This document shows positions 6,414 to 12,845 of a stretch of DNA of 13,758 nt, piece by piece. Where the stretch lies: NCBI GenBank assembly GCA_020216895.1, contig JAIWOM010000016.1:1-13758 (forward strand), in the 5' to 3' direction. Source of the DNA: Microcella sp. GTDB lineage: Bacteria; Actinomycetota; Actinomycetes; Actinomycetales; Microbacteriaceae. Positions within the stretch are counted from its first letter, which is position 1. Each line of letters starts with the position of its first letter. The position numbers were made by a program, and so were the translations under genes. The notes beneath the pieces are model-generated. The model searched no databases. It was not told the DNA's origin and saw only the letters and a list, made by a program, of their open reading frames with translations.

Positions 6414-6934
6414 GCCTTGACGTACGACGCGTAGGACGCGCGGATCTTGTTGACCTTGGGCAGGGCGACGGCGAGGCAGTAGCCCTGCCCAGGGTTCTTC
6501 GCGAAGAAGTCCTGGTGGTACTCCTCGGCGATGTAGTACGGGCCGAGCTTCTCGATCTGGGTGACGATGCCGCCGTCCCAGTACTCCGACGCCCGGTCGC
6601 GCGCGGCCTCGAACAGGGCCTTCTGCTCGTCGTCGGCGTAGAACATCGCCGAGCGGTACTGCGTGCCGATGTCGTTGCCCTGACGGTTGAGCTGCCGCGG
6701 GTCGTGCAGGGTGAAGAAGACGTCGAGGATCACGTCGGCCGGGATCACGTCGGGGTCGAAGGTCACCGCCACGGCCTCAGCGTGCCCGGTCGAGCCGGTG
6801 CACACCAGCTCGTAGCTCGGGTTCGCGACATGGCCGCCGGTGTAGCCCGACACCACGTCGTGAACGCCGTCGAGTACGCGGTAGACCGCGTCGAGGCACC
6901 AGAAGCAGCCGCCGGCCAGGTGGAAGGTTCGCAT
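6410..6934 (-). CDS. msrA: Peptide-methionine (S)-S-oxide reductase MsrA
   Basis: The 174-residue protein reduces methionine-S-sulfoxide in proteins and free methionine, repairing oxidative damage in the cytoplasm. The signature GGCFWC gives catalytic Cys10, with Cys13 next to it. Family motifs SGYTGG, HAEAVAVTFDP, FFTLHDPRQLNRQGNDIGTQ and EEYHQDF are all present, and Cys153 in GQGYC is a candidate resolving residue. Length is normal for a short MsrA. The ATG at 6934 has no ribosome site but has TAGTAT exactly 6 nt upstream, so it is probably leaderless. It is divergent from an aldo-keto reductase with a shared palindrome between the promoters, which fits joint redox or electrophile control. 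Confidence 0.96.
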   Translation of the reverse strand: MRTFHLAGGCFWCLDAVYRVLDGVHDVVSGYTGGHVANPSYELVCTGSTGHAEAVAVTFDPDVIPADVILDVFFTLHDPRQLNRQGNDIGTQYRSAMFYADDEQKALFEAARDRASEYWDGGIVTQIEKLGPYYIAEEYHQDFFAKNPGQGYCLAVALPKVNKIRASYASYVKA

Positions 6935-6940
6935 ACGCGA

Positions 6941-6946
6941 ATACTA
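6941..6946 (-). promoter_or_regulatory. Leaderless -10 box of msrA
   Basis: Minus strand TAGTAT, then 6 nt, then the ATG at 6934. The expected -35 position falls on the palindrome at 6955-6968. Confidence 0.6.
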
Positions 6947-6954
6947 GGCGGCCC

Positions 6955-6968
6955 GCTCGTGCACGAGC
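6955..6968. promoter_or_regulatory. Perfect 14-bp palindrome in the msrA/aldo-keto reductase gap
   Basis: GCTCGTGCACGAGC reads the same on both strands. It is near the middle of a 63-bp divergent gap, and the predicted -35 positions of both genes overlap it. It is a candidate operator for a dimeric regulator acting on both genes. The regulator is not identifiable here. Confidence 0.5.
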
Positions 6969-6985
6969 CGGGCATCCGCCGGTCG

Positions 6986-6991
6986 TACGCT
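6986..6991 (+). promoter_or_regulatory. Leaderless -10 box of the aldo-keto reductase
   Basis: TACGCT followed by 6 nt and the ATG at 6998. No Shine-Dalgarno sequence is visible. Confidence 0.6.
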
Positions 6992-6997
6992 GTGTGC

Positions 6998-8020
6998 ATG
7001 GCCGACACCCACGACGCGTACCTCGCCGCACACGATCGCTACGACCGCCTCGAGTACGCGCGGGTCGGGCGCAGCGGGCTGCGGCTGCCGCGCATCTCGC
7101 TCGGCCTCTGGAACAACTTTGGCGACGACCGGCCGCTCGCGACGCAGCGCGCGATCCTGCGCCGCGCCTTCGACCGCGGGGTCACCCACTTCGACCTCGC
7201 GAACAACTACGGGCCGCCCGCCGGCAGCGCCGAGCAGAACTTCGGCACGATCCTCGCGCAGGACTTCGCGCGCTACCGCGACGAGCTCATCATCTCGACC
7301 AAGGCCGGCTACTACATGTGGCCCGGGCCGTACGGCGAGTGGGGATCGCGCAAGTACGTGCTGAGCTCGCTCGACGCGAGCCTGCAGCGCATGGGCCTCG
7401 ACTATGTCGACATCTTCTACCACCATCGGCCCGACCCCGACACTCCCCTCGAGGAGACCATGGGCGCCCTCGCGAGCGCGGTGCAGAGCGGCAAGGCGCT
7501 GTACGTCGGCATCTCGAACTACGACGCCGAGCAGACGCGCGCCGCGCACCGCGTGCTCGCCGACCTGGGCGTTCCGCTGCTGATCCACCAGCCCCGGTAC
7601 AACATGTTCGACCGGCGCATGGAAGAGGGGCTGCTGGATGCCCTCGCCGAGCTCGACCTCGGCAGCATCGTCTTCTCGCCGCTGGCGCAGGGGCTGCTCA
7701 CCGACCGGTACCTCGGCGGCGTGCCGGCCGACTCGCGCGCGGCCGAGGGGCGCTGGATCACCGCCGACACGATCGACGACGAGTACCTCGCGCGGGCTCG
7801 AGCGCTCAACGCGATCGCCGAGGCCCGCGGGCAGTCGCTCGCCCAGCTGGCCCTGCTGTGGGTGCTGCGCCACCCGCAGGTGACGAGCGCTCTCATCGGC
7901 GCGAGCAGCGTGCGCCAGCTCGACAACAGCCTCGACGCGCTCGACAGCCCCGCGCTGACGGCCGACGAGATCGCCGCTATCGAGCCGCACGCCGTGCACG
8001 GCACCGGCTCGCGTCGCTGA
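6998..8020 (+). CDS. mgrA: Aldo-keto reductase, YghZ/Gpr (L-glyceraldehyde 3-phosphate reductase) type
   Basis: The 340-residue TIM-barrel NADPH-dependent reductase matches, from memory, the E. coli YghZ/Gpr protein along its whole length: SGLRLPRISLGLW, ITHFDLANNYGPP-like GVTHFDLANNYGPPAGSAE, ELIISTKAGYYMWPGPYG, YVDIFYHHRPD, VGISNY, FSPLAQGLLT, and VTSALIGASS near the end. The catalytic tetrad reads as Asp66, Tyr71, Lys102 and His143. The E. coli enzyme reduces L-glyceraldehyde 3-phosphate and detoxifies methylglyoxal, so a carbonyl-detoxifying role is likely here. The ATG at 6998 is set by the -10 box 6 nt upstream. The divergent msrA partner supports a stress-defence context. A C-rich, G-poor tract follows the stop. 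Confidence 0.93.
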   Translation: MADTHDAYLAAHDRYDRLEYARVGRSGLRLPRISLGLWNNFGDDRPLATQRAILRRAFDRGVTHFDLANNYGPPAGSAEQNFGTILAQDFARYRDELIISTKAGYYMWPGPYGEWGSRKYVLSSLDASLQRMGLDYVDIFYHHRPDPDTPLEETMGALASAVQSGKALYVGISNYDAEQTRAAHRVLADLGVPLLIHQPRYNMFDRRMEEGLLDALAELDLGSIVFSPLAQGLLTDRYLGGVPADSRAAEGRWITADTIDDEYLARARALNAIAEARGQSLAQLALLWVLRHPQVTSALIGASSVRQLDNSLDALDSPALTADEIAAIEPHAVHGTGSRR

Positions 8021-8030
8021 GCGCGGCCGC

Positions 8031-8085
8031 ATCACTCCTCACCTCCCCGGCACCACCCCTCCCCCTCCTCGCCACCCCTGATCTC
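8031..8085 (+). terminator. C-rich, G-poor tract resembling a Rho-loading (rut) site
   Basis: In 55 nt after the aldo-keto reductase stop I count 34 C and only 4 G, with almost no pairing potential. This composition is what Rho-dependent terminators show and is strikingly unlike the G+C-balanced surroundings. It ends just before the ribosome site of the transporter gene. Confidence 0.4.
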
Positions 8086-8097
8086 GGAAAGACGCGC

Positions 8098-9069
8098 ATG
8101 GGATACGTCTACGCCCTCCTCGCCGCCGTGCTGTTCGGCGCGAACGGCAGTGTCACGAAAGCGACGATGGAAGCGGGCCTCACCCCCGCGCAGGTGACGG
8201 AGTTCCGCCTCGTCGGAACGGCGATCATCGCCGGTCTCGTGCTCCTCGTCATCGACCGCTCGGCGTTCCGCCTGCCGCGGTCGCAGTGGCCGATCATGAT
8301 CGTGCTGGGCGTGTTCGGTGTCGCCCTCCTGCAGGCGACCTACGCCGCAGCCGTACAGCTGCTGCCGGTCGGCATCGCCCTGCTGCTGGAGTACACCGCC
8401 GTCGTCATGGTGGCGCTGGTCGCCTACTTTATCTTCCGCGAGCCCGTGAAGGCCCGCCTGTGGGTGGCGATCGCCTTCGTGCTGCTCGGCCTCGCGGTCG
8501 TGGCGCAGGTCTGGGCGAGCACCCTCGACGCGCTCGGCGTCGTGCTTGCGCTCGCCGCGGCCGTCTGCCTGGCCCTGTACTTCCTGATCGGCGAGCGTCA
8601 GGTCGCCCGCACCTCGCCGCTGGCCGTGTCGTTCTGGACGATGTCGATCGCGGCCGTCTTCTGGAGCTTCGTCTCCGGCTGGTGGGAGCTCTCGCCCGGG
8701 TTCCTCGCGACCCCGGTCGACCTGGGCGGCGTGCACGGCGAGTTCCTGGTGCCGATGGCGGTGCCGCTGGCCTGGAACATCCTGCTCGGCTCCTTCGCGC
8801 CCTTCCTGCTGAGCCTTGCGGCGCTCGGGCGCCTGCCGGCGACCGTGGCCGGCATCACAGCGTCGAGCGAGGTCGTCTTCGCCTTCGCGGTCGCGTGGAT
8901 CTGGCTGGGCGAGGCCCTGACCCTGGTGCAGGTGATCGGCGCCGCCGTCGTGCTCGCGGGGGTCATCCTGGCGCAGACGGCGCGGGTCTCGAAGACGGTC
9001 GTCGATGCCGACCTGGCGCTCGCCACCGGACCCGTCGCGATCGTGCGCGAATCCGACTCACCCTCATAG
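8098..9069 (+). CDS. EamA/DMT-superfamily transporter
   Basis: The 323-residue inner-membrane protein has about ten membrane helices in two EamA repeats (about 3-135 and 145-290). Repeat hallmarks are the opening YALLAAVLFGANGSVTKATM, LLLEYTAVVMVALVAYFIFREP closing repeat 1, and TASSEVVFAFAVAWIWLGE with a final IGAAVVLAGVIL in repeat 2. DMT transporters move small metabolites such as amino acids; the substrate cannot be named. GGAAAG (8086-8091) lies 6 nt before the ATG. A cytoplasmic tail of about 30 residues ends the protein. It is downstream of the aldo-keto reductase in the same direction with a 77-nt gap, which contains a possible Rho site, so it may be separately expressed. Confidence 0.9.
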   Translation: MGYVYALLAAVLFGANGSVTKATMEAGLTPAQVTEFRLVGTAIIAGLVLLVIDRSAFRLPRSQWPIMIVLGVFGVALLQATYAAAVQLLPVGIALLLEYTAVVMVALVAYFIFREPVKARLWVAIAFVLLGLAVVAQVWASTLDALGVVLALAAAVCLALYFLIGERQVARTSPLAVSFWTMSIAAVFWSFVSGWWELSPGFLATPVDLGGVHGEFLVPMAVPLAWNILLGSFAPFLLSLAALGRLPATVAGITASSEVVFAFAVAWIWLGEALTLVQVIGAAVVLAGVILAQTARVSKTVVDADLALATGPVAIVRESDSPS

Positions 9070-9080
9070 TCCTAGCCATG

Positions 9081-9102
9081 ACCCCCGTTCGGGGGGTAGC
9101 CT
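9081..9102 (+). promoter_or_regulatory. Hairpin merged with a -10 box before the anchored hypothetical gene
   Basis: ACCCCC (9081-9086) and GGGGGT (9092-9097) can form a 6-bp stem with loop GTTCG. The last T is also the first base of TAGCCT (9097-9102), a good -10 box 8 nt before the ATG at 9111. The hairpin may end transporter transcription or be a regulatory site of the new promoter. Confidence 0.4.
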
Positions 9103-9110
9103 TGCCCGCT

Positions 9111-9833
9111 ATGGACTGGGGGAACAGTGCACTGCAATGGCTTGCATCGGAGGAGGGGTGGCGCGTGCTCTCGGGCGCGATCATCCCGGCGCTCTCGATC
9201 ATCACCGCCGGCATCATCGCGGCCCTGGTCGGGCGAGGCACCACGCGGCGCCTCATCGCGATGCAGCAACGGGATGCTCTCGCCGCCGCGCTCGGAGGGT
9301 TCCTGCTCGCCGGCCGCAAGGCCGCGGAGTGGAACGCGCTGAGCGACCTCGAACGTGCGCAGCTCGACCACCTCATCGCGGAGGCCGAGACTCGCATCCG
9401 TCTGCTGCCGATCGCCGGTTCGGGCCTCGCCGCGACCTGGGCGGCGCACGAGCTCGCCGCCATGAAGCGCGACTCGGCGGGCTTCCAGTTCCAGGCGCAG
9501 CAGACCCTCGCCGAGTACCGCGACCGACTGGTGGCCTGGAGCGAGCGGCCGCGGCAGGCGAAGAAGCTGTTCGGAGCCGACCTCGAGCGGTGGCGCTACG
9601 AGGAGACCGTGATGCCGCCCGACGACGGGTCGAACACCCCCGGAGGCGCGGCGGCCGCGCCCGCCGCGGAGGACACCTGGATTCCGCAGACCACCGCGGG
9701 CGAGCCGTCGCCGCTGACGCCGGAACCGCCGACCGCCGTCGCGACGGCGACCGGGAGCATGCCGCTCATCATCACCTCGCCGCTGCCCGCGAGCGCGGTG
9801 CGCGACCGCGTGCTGCCCGCCTCGGCGAGCTGA
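9111..9833 (+). CDS. Membrane-anchored hypothetical protein with helical middle and Pro/Ala-rich tail
   Basis: I do not recognise this 240-residue protein. It has one hydrophobic helix at about 18-40 (VLSGAIIPALSIITAGIIAA). A charged helical region follows at about 44-165, with many Ala, Glu and Arg residues and a WSERPRQAKKLFGADLERWRYE stretch. The tail from about 168 to 240 is disordered and Pro/Thr/Ala-rich. With little sequence before the helix and Arg-rich sequence after it (GRGTTRR), the bulk is probably cytoplasmic. The ATG at 9111 is preferred over an in-frame ATG at 9078, because a TAGCCT box lies 8 nt upstream of the former and neither has a ribosome site. Its convergent neighbour is the PLP decarboxylase. 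No function can be assigned. Confidence 0.78.
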   Translation: MDWGNSALQWLASEEGWRVLSGAIIPALSIITAGIIAALVGRGTTRRLIAMQQRDALAAALGGFLLAGRKAAEWNALSDLERAQLDHLIAEAETRIRLLPIAGSGLAATWAAHELAAMKRDSAGFQFQAQQTLAEYRDRLVAWSERPRQAKKLFGADLERWRYEETVMPPDDGSNTPGGAAAAPAAEDTWIPQTTAGEPSPLTPEPPTAVATATGSMPLIITSPLPASAVRDRVLPASAS

Positions 9834-9841
9834 GCCCCGCT

Positions 9842-9875
9842 GAACCTGACCGAGCCGGCGGCGACGCCGCGGTTC
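9842..9875. terminator. Composite inverted repeat between convergent genes
   Basis: Outer arms GAACC (9842-9846) and GGTTC (9871-9875) enclose an inner stem CGGCG/CGCCG (9856-9860, 9865-9869) with a GCGA loop. It fills most of the 43-bp gap between two gene ends and could act as a bidirectional terminator. There is no T tract and the internal loop is uneven. Confidence 0.35.
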
Positions 9876-9876
9876 G

Positions 9877-11271
9877 CTAGTGGGTCGCCTCGTACGCCCG
9901 GCGCGACCACATCGAGACGTGGTGGTGCATCTCGGGGATGAGCGGCTCGTGCTCGGGTTTCATCAGCACGCTGCGCATGATGCGCCCGCGCTCGGCATCC
10001 TCCTCGAGGTGGATGCCCCGTGCCCGAAGCTGGGCGGGCGTCACGACGTAGGTCGCCAGGTGCGTCTGCTGGGGGCGCGTCGTGTCGGCGGCGAACTCGA
10101 AGATCGCGTGGCTCACGCGGTCGAGCTCCGACATCGACGTCACCCGCGGCAGGTAGGTGATGATGTCGAGCTCGGGCCGCTGATAGGGCTGCAGGATGTC
10201 CGACTCGGCGATGAGCCCGTGCCAGGTCTGCGCGGCCCGGTAGCCGGGGAGCACGATGCCGCCGAGCCCCTGCTTCGTGAGCGGGAAGACCTTGAGCGTG
10301 GCCCAGAGCGCCGCCGCGCTCGCCCCCGCGCGCGAGCACTCGAGCTGGATCTCGCCGAAGTGCCGCTCGGTGCTCGCGAAGTACGTGTACGGCGACTCGT
10401 GGTGGTAGTACCGCAGGATCGACTGGTCGTTGAACAGCACCGCGCCGCAGCCGTAGGGCTGCAGGCCGTGCTTGTGCGGGTCGACGACGACCGAGTCGGC
10501 GTCCTTGATCGCCCGGAAGTGCCGCGCCGTCTCGGGCTCGAGCTCGTCGGCGATGATCGAGAAGAATCCGCCGTAGGCGGTGTCGACGTGCACGCGAGCG
10601 CCGTGCGCCCGGGCGAGCGGGATGATGTCCGCGAGCGGGTCGACGGCGCCGAGCCCCGTCGTGCCGAGGGTCGCGACGACGACGCCGATGCGCCCGGTGG
10701 CGAGCTCGCGCTCGAGAGCATCGAGGCTCATGCGGCCGTCGGCCTCGGTGGGGATGCCGACGGTGTCGATGCCGAGCACCTCGCCCATGCGCGAGTGCGT
10801 GTAGTGGGCATCCGCCGAATGGGCGATCGCTTTGCCGGGCGCGATCTCGCGACTCACCCAGAGGGCCTCGAGGTTGGCGGTCGTGCCGCTCCACGTGAGG
10901 TGGCCCATGTAGTCGACGGGGTAATCGAACATGGCCGCGAGCTGGTCGAGCACCTCGTGCTCCATGGCCGTGGTCGCGCGGCTCGCGTCGATCGAGTGGT
11001 TGTTGGGGTTGAGCTGCATGGTCGCGATGTAGGCGGCCATGGCGACCGGGTGCGGCGGCTTGAGCATCTGCCCGGCGTACTGCGGATGGAAGTACGGGAA
11101 GTTGTCGTCGAGGCGCTCCACGAGCTCGGCGAGCACCCCCTGGACCTGGTCGGGGTCGACGTGCTGGCTGGGATGCACCTCCCACTGCCCGTACGTGTCC
11201 TTCAGGGTCTGGATGCCCTGGATGGGCTGCGGTAGCAGCTCCTCCAGGGTGACGGCACGCTTGTGGCCCAC
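9877..11271 (-). CDS. PLP-dependent amino-acid decarboxylase, group II (fold type I)
   Basis: The 464-residue enzyme belongs to the glutamate/aromatic amino-acid decarboxylase family. Visible landmarks are NNHSIDASRATTAMEHEV near residue 90, the PLP-phosphate loop WSGTTANLEAL (127-137), the ring-stacking His156 in DAHYTHS, Asp230 in HVDTAYGG that pairs with the pyridine nitrogen, and the Schiff-base Lys267 in VDPHKHG. These are complete, so it should be active. The substrate cannot be read from sequence: Tyr, aromatic amino acids, 2,4-diaminobutyrate, Glu or Asp are all possible. No antiporter gene follows, unlike classical acid-resistance operons. The GTG at 11271 has AAGGAG (11283-11278) 6 nt upstream and a TAGACT -10 box further up. 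It looks monocistronic. Confidence 0.88.
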   Translation of the reverse strand: MGHKRAVTLEELLPQPIQGIQTLKDTYGQWEVHPSQHVDPDQVQGVLAELVERLDDNFPYFHPQYAGQMLKPPHPVAMAAYIATMQLNPNNHSIDASRATTAMEHEVLDQLAAMFDYPVDYMGHLTWSGTTANLEALWVSREIAPGKAIAHSADAHYTHSRMGEVLGIDTVGIPTEADGRMSLDALERELATGRIGVVVATLGTTGLGAVDPLADIIPLARAHGARVHVDTAYGGFFSIIADELEPETARHFRAIKDADSVVVDPHKHGLQPYGCGAVLFNDQSILRYYHHESPYTYFASTERHFGEIQLECSRAGASAAALWATLKVFPLTKQGLGGIVLPGYRAAQTWHGLIAESDILQPYQRPELDIITYLPRVTSMSELDRVSHAIFEFAADTTRPQQTHLATYVVTPAQLRARGIHLEEDAERGRIMRSVLMKPEHEPLIPEMHHHVSMWSRRAYEATH

Positions 11272-11303
11272 GCCGCACTCCTTCGTGTCGGGGATGTGCG
11301 GCG

Positions 11304-11309
11304 AGTCTA
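11304..11309 (-). promoter_or_regulatory. -10 box for the PLP decarboxylase
   Basis: Minus strand TAGACT, a near-ideal actinobacterial -10. It would start a leader of roughly 25 nt containing the AAGGAG ribosome site. The -35 is weak. Confidence 0.55.
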
Positions 11310-11386
11310 GCGCGCGGTCGTTCGGAGGCGTACGACCCGCTGCGCCGCATCAGCGACCGGTCGAACAACCCAGGTCGAGACGCGAA

Positions 11387-11410
11387 GCGCGGCGACCGCG
11401 CTCGCCGCGC
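11387..11410 (-). terminator. Perfect 9-bp hairpin downstream of tRNA-Arg
   Basis: GCGCGGCGA (11387-11395) pairs with TCGCCGCGC (11402-11410) around a 6-nt loop. It is the second of two hairpins between the tRNA gene and the decarboxylase promoter. There is no T tract. Confidence 0.4.
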
Positions 11411-11419
11411 GGAAGCGGC

Positions 11420-11446
11420 GCTGCGCCGCAGGAGCGGCGGCGCAGC
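11420..11446 (-). terminator. Perfect 10-bp hairpin downstream of tRNA-Arg
   Basis: GCTGCGCCGC (11420-11429) pairs with GCGGCGCAGC (11437-11446) around a 7-nt loop. It starts 13 nt after the tRNA 3' end, so it is the likely terminator or processing boundary of the tRNA transcript. Confidence 0.5.
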
Positions 11447-11458
11447 CAGTAAACGCAG

Positions 11459-11531
11459 CGCCCTCGGCAGGAATCGAACCTGCGACCAAGAGATTAGAAG
11501 GCTCCTGCTCTATCCGCTGAGCTACGAGGGC
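11459..11531 (-). tRNA. tRNA-Arg(UCU)
   Basis: The 73-nt cloverleaf folds on the minus strand. Acceptor GCCCTCG/CGAGGGC and D stem GCTC/GAGC are clean. The anticodon loop CTTCTAA gives anticodon TCT. The T arm is GCAGG-TTCGATT-CCTGC, and the discriminator base is G. CCA is not encoded. It reads AGA (and AGG by wobble), rare codons at this GC content. The anticodon stem is weak: GGAGC against TCTCT leaves C31 opposite T39 and a G-T pair at 27-43. Confidence 0.95.
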
Positions 11532-11539
11532 TCGCCTTC

Positions 11540-11545
11540 AGGCTA
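11540..11545 (-). promoter_or_regulatory. -10 box of tRNA-Arg
   Basis: Minus strand TAGCCT, 8 nt before the mature tRNA 5' end, giving almost no 5' leader. It is the same hexamer and spacing as the box before the gene at 9111. Confidence 0.5.
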
Positions 11546-11569
11546 CCGGAGGGCACGCGACGGGCCCGA

Positions 11570-11575
11570 TAGCGT
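11570..11575 (+). promoter_or_regulatory. Leaderless -10 box of the Cys/Met PLP enzyme gene
   Basis: TAGCGT, 6 nt, then the ATG at 11582. It is back-to-back with the tRNA promoter in a 50-bp gap. Confidence 0.55.
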
Positions 11576-11581
11576 CGAGGC

Positions 11582-12805
11582 ATGAGCCGCTACACCGTGA
11601 GTGATGCCCTGGCCGTCGTCCAGAGCCGGGCGGCCCTGGCGGCCGCCAACCCCGTCGGCCCCGGCGAGCACGGGTTCCCCCTCGTGTCGGGCATGCAGCC
11701 GTCCTCGGCCCACCACTTCCTCGACTCCCCCTCGCTCGCGGCCTACCACGCCGAGAAGCTGGACTCGGTGCGGTACGCCCGCGACGCCTCGGTGAACACG
11801 GTCGAGCTGGAGCGCATCGTCGAGGAGCTCCACCCCGGATTCCGGGCGTTCGCCTTCAGCTCGGGGATGAGTGCCATCGCGACGGTCCTCGACGCGGTGC
11901 GGCCGGGCCTGCAGCGCCTGCTGCTGCCCGACGAGGTGTACCGCAAGACGGTCGCGCTCGGGCAGCAGCTCGCGGCGACCTCGCCTGTCACGGTCGACAC
12001 CTACCCGACGGCGTCGTCGCCGTCGAGCGCGGCTCCCCTGGTCGGGCAGCCGGCCGAGGGCGAGGTCTGGTTCGTCGAGGGGCCGAGCAACCCCCACCTG
12101 CGCGTGACCGACCTGCGCGGAATCGACCGCGGCCCGCACCGCTCGGGCGTGATCGTGCTCGACGCGACGCTCGCGGGCCTCGGCGACCTGCCGCCCGCCG
12201 TGCTCGAGCGCGTGGACGTGATCGTGTACTCGTGCACGAAGTACATCGGCGGGCACAACGACGTCATCGGCGGTCTCGCCCTGGTGCGGGATGCCCTCCG
12301 CGCGCCCCTCTGGGAGGCGCGCTCGCGGCTCGGCACGATCATGCCGCCGCACGACGCCCACCTCGTGGTGCGCAGCCTGCGCACCTTCGACGCGCGGCTG
12401 GACCGCCAGGAAGAGGGCGCGCGCCAGGTGCTGCGGCACCTCGCGGCACGGGCCGACGAGGGGCTCGTGCGGAGCATCCACTACCCCGGGGAGTTCGCGA
12501 ACGCGCACGAGTCCGACGCGGTCGCCTTCGCGCTCGGCGGTCCGCGCGGCTCGCTCATCTCGTTCGTGCCGAGCCGGCCGCGGGAGGAGCTCGCCGAGCG
12601 CATCGGAACGCTGCGGACGGCCCGCATGGCGCCGTCGTTCGGCTCGGTCGACTCCCTCGTGGAAATCCCGTCGTACATGAGCCACGCCTCGGCGAGCCTG
12701 GCCGATCTCGACGCCATGGGGCTCGAGCCGAACCTCGTGCGGTTCTCGGTGGGGGCGGAGAACCCGGCACTGCTCGCCGCGGACATCGATCGGCTGGTTT
12801 GTTAG
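11582..12805 (+). CDS. Cys/Met-metabolism PLP enzyme (cystathionine gamma-synthase/lyase-like)
   Basis: The 407-residue protein is a fold-type I PLP enzyme of the Cys_Met_Meta_PP family (trans-sulfuration). It shows Tyr65-Ala-Arg67 followed by NTVELERIV, SSGMSAI (93-99) for PLP phosphate, Tyr120 in DEVYRKT where the family usually has YGGT, EGPSNPHLRVTD (166-177), Asp194 in VLDAT and the Schiff-base Lys220 in SCTKYIGGHNDV. The core is intact, but several usual motif positions differ, so it is a divergent paralogue whose reaction (synthase, beta- or gamma-lyase) cannot be fixed. The start is set by the -10 box 6 nt upstream. An MBL-rhodanese gene follows 40 nt later, suggesting handling of sulfide or persulfide released from Cys, homocysteine or cystathionine. 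Confidence 0.88.
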   Translation: MSRYTVSDALAVVQSRAALAAANPVGPGEHGFPLVSGMQPSSAHHFLDSPSLAAYHAEKLDSVRYARDASVNTVELERIVEELHPGFRAFAFSSGMSAIATVLDAVRPGLQRLLLPDEVYRKTVALGQQLAATSPVTVDTYPTASSPSSAAPLVGQPAEGEVWFVEGPSNPHLRVTDLRGIDRGPHRSGVIVLDATLAGLGDLPPAVLERVDVIVYSCTKYIGGHNDVIGGLALVRDALRAPLWEARSRLGTIMPPHDAHLVVRSLRTFDARLDRQEEGARQVLRHLAARADEGLVRSIHYPGEFANAHESDAVAFALGGPRGSLISFVPSRPREELAERIGTLRTARMAPSFGSVDSLVEIPSYMSHASASLADLDAMGLEPNLVRFSVGAENPALLAADIDRLVC

Positions 12806-12845
12806 GTTCGAGAGGATCGGGTGCGCCGGCACCCCGGGAGGTCTG

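Noticed and set aside
6994..8097. A long upstream extension of the EamA frame through the aldo-keto reductase gene
   Set aside because: The extension is Arg/Ala-rich shadow of the reductase. The transporter proper starts at 8098 with a ribosome site and a typical first helix.
9880..11235. A 451-codon + strand open frame opposite the PLP decarboxylase
   Set aside because: The minus strand encodes a full PLP enzyme with Asp230 and Lys267 and a good ribosome site. The + frame is low-complexity RDV-rich shadow.
9877..11271. Calling the decarboxylase gadB (glutamate)
   Set aside because: The motifs fix only the family. No GadC antiporter is present and the substrate residues cannot be judged without alignment.
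11272..11531. tRNA-Arg as an integration (att) site of a mobile element
   Set aside because: No second copy of the tRNA 3' end, no integrase, and no change in gene type or composition is seen on either side within the window.
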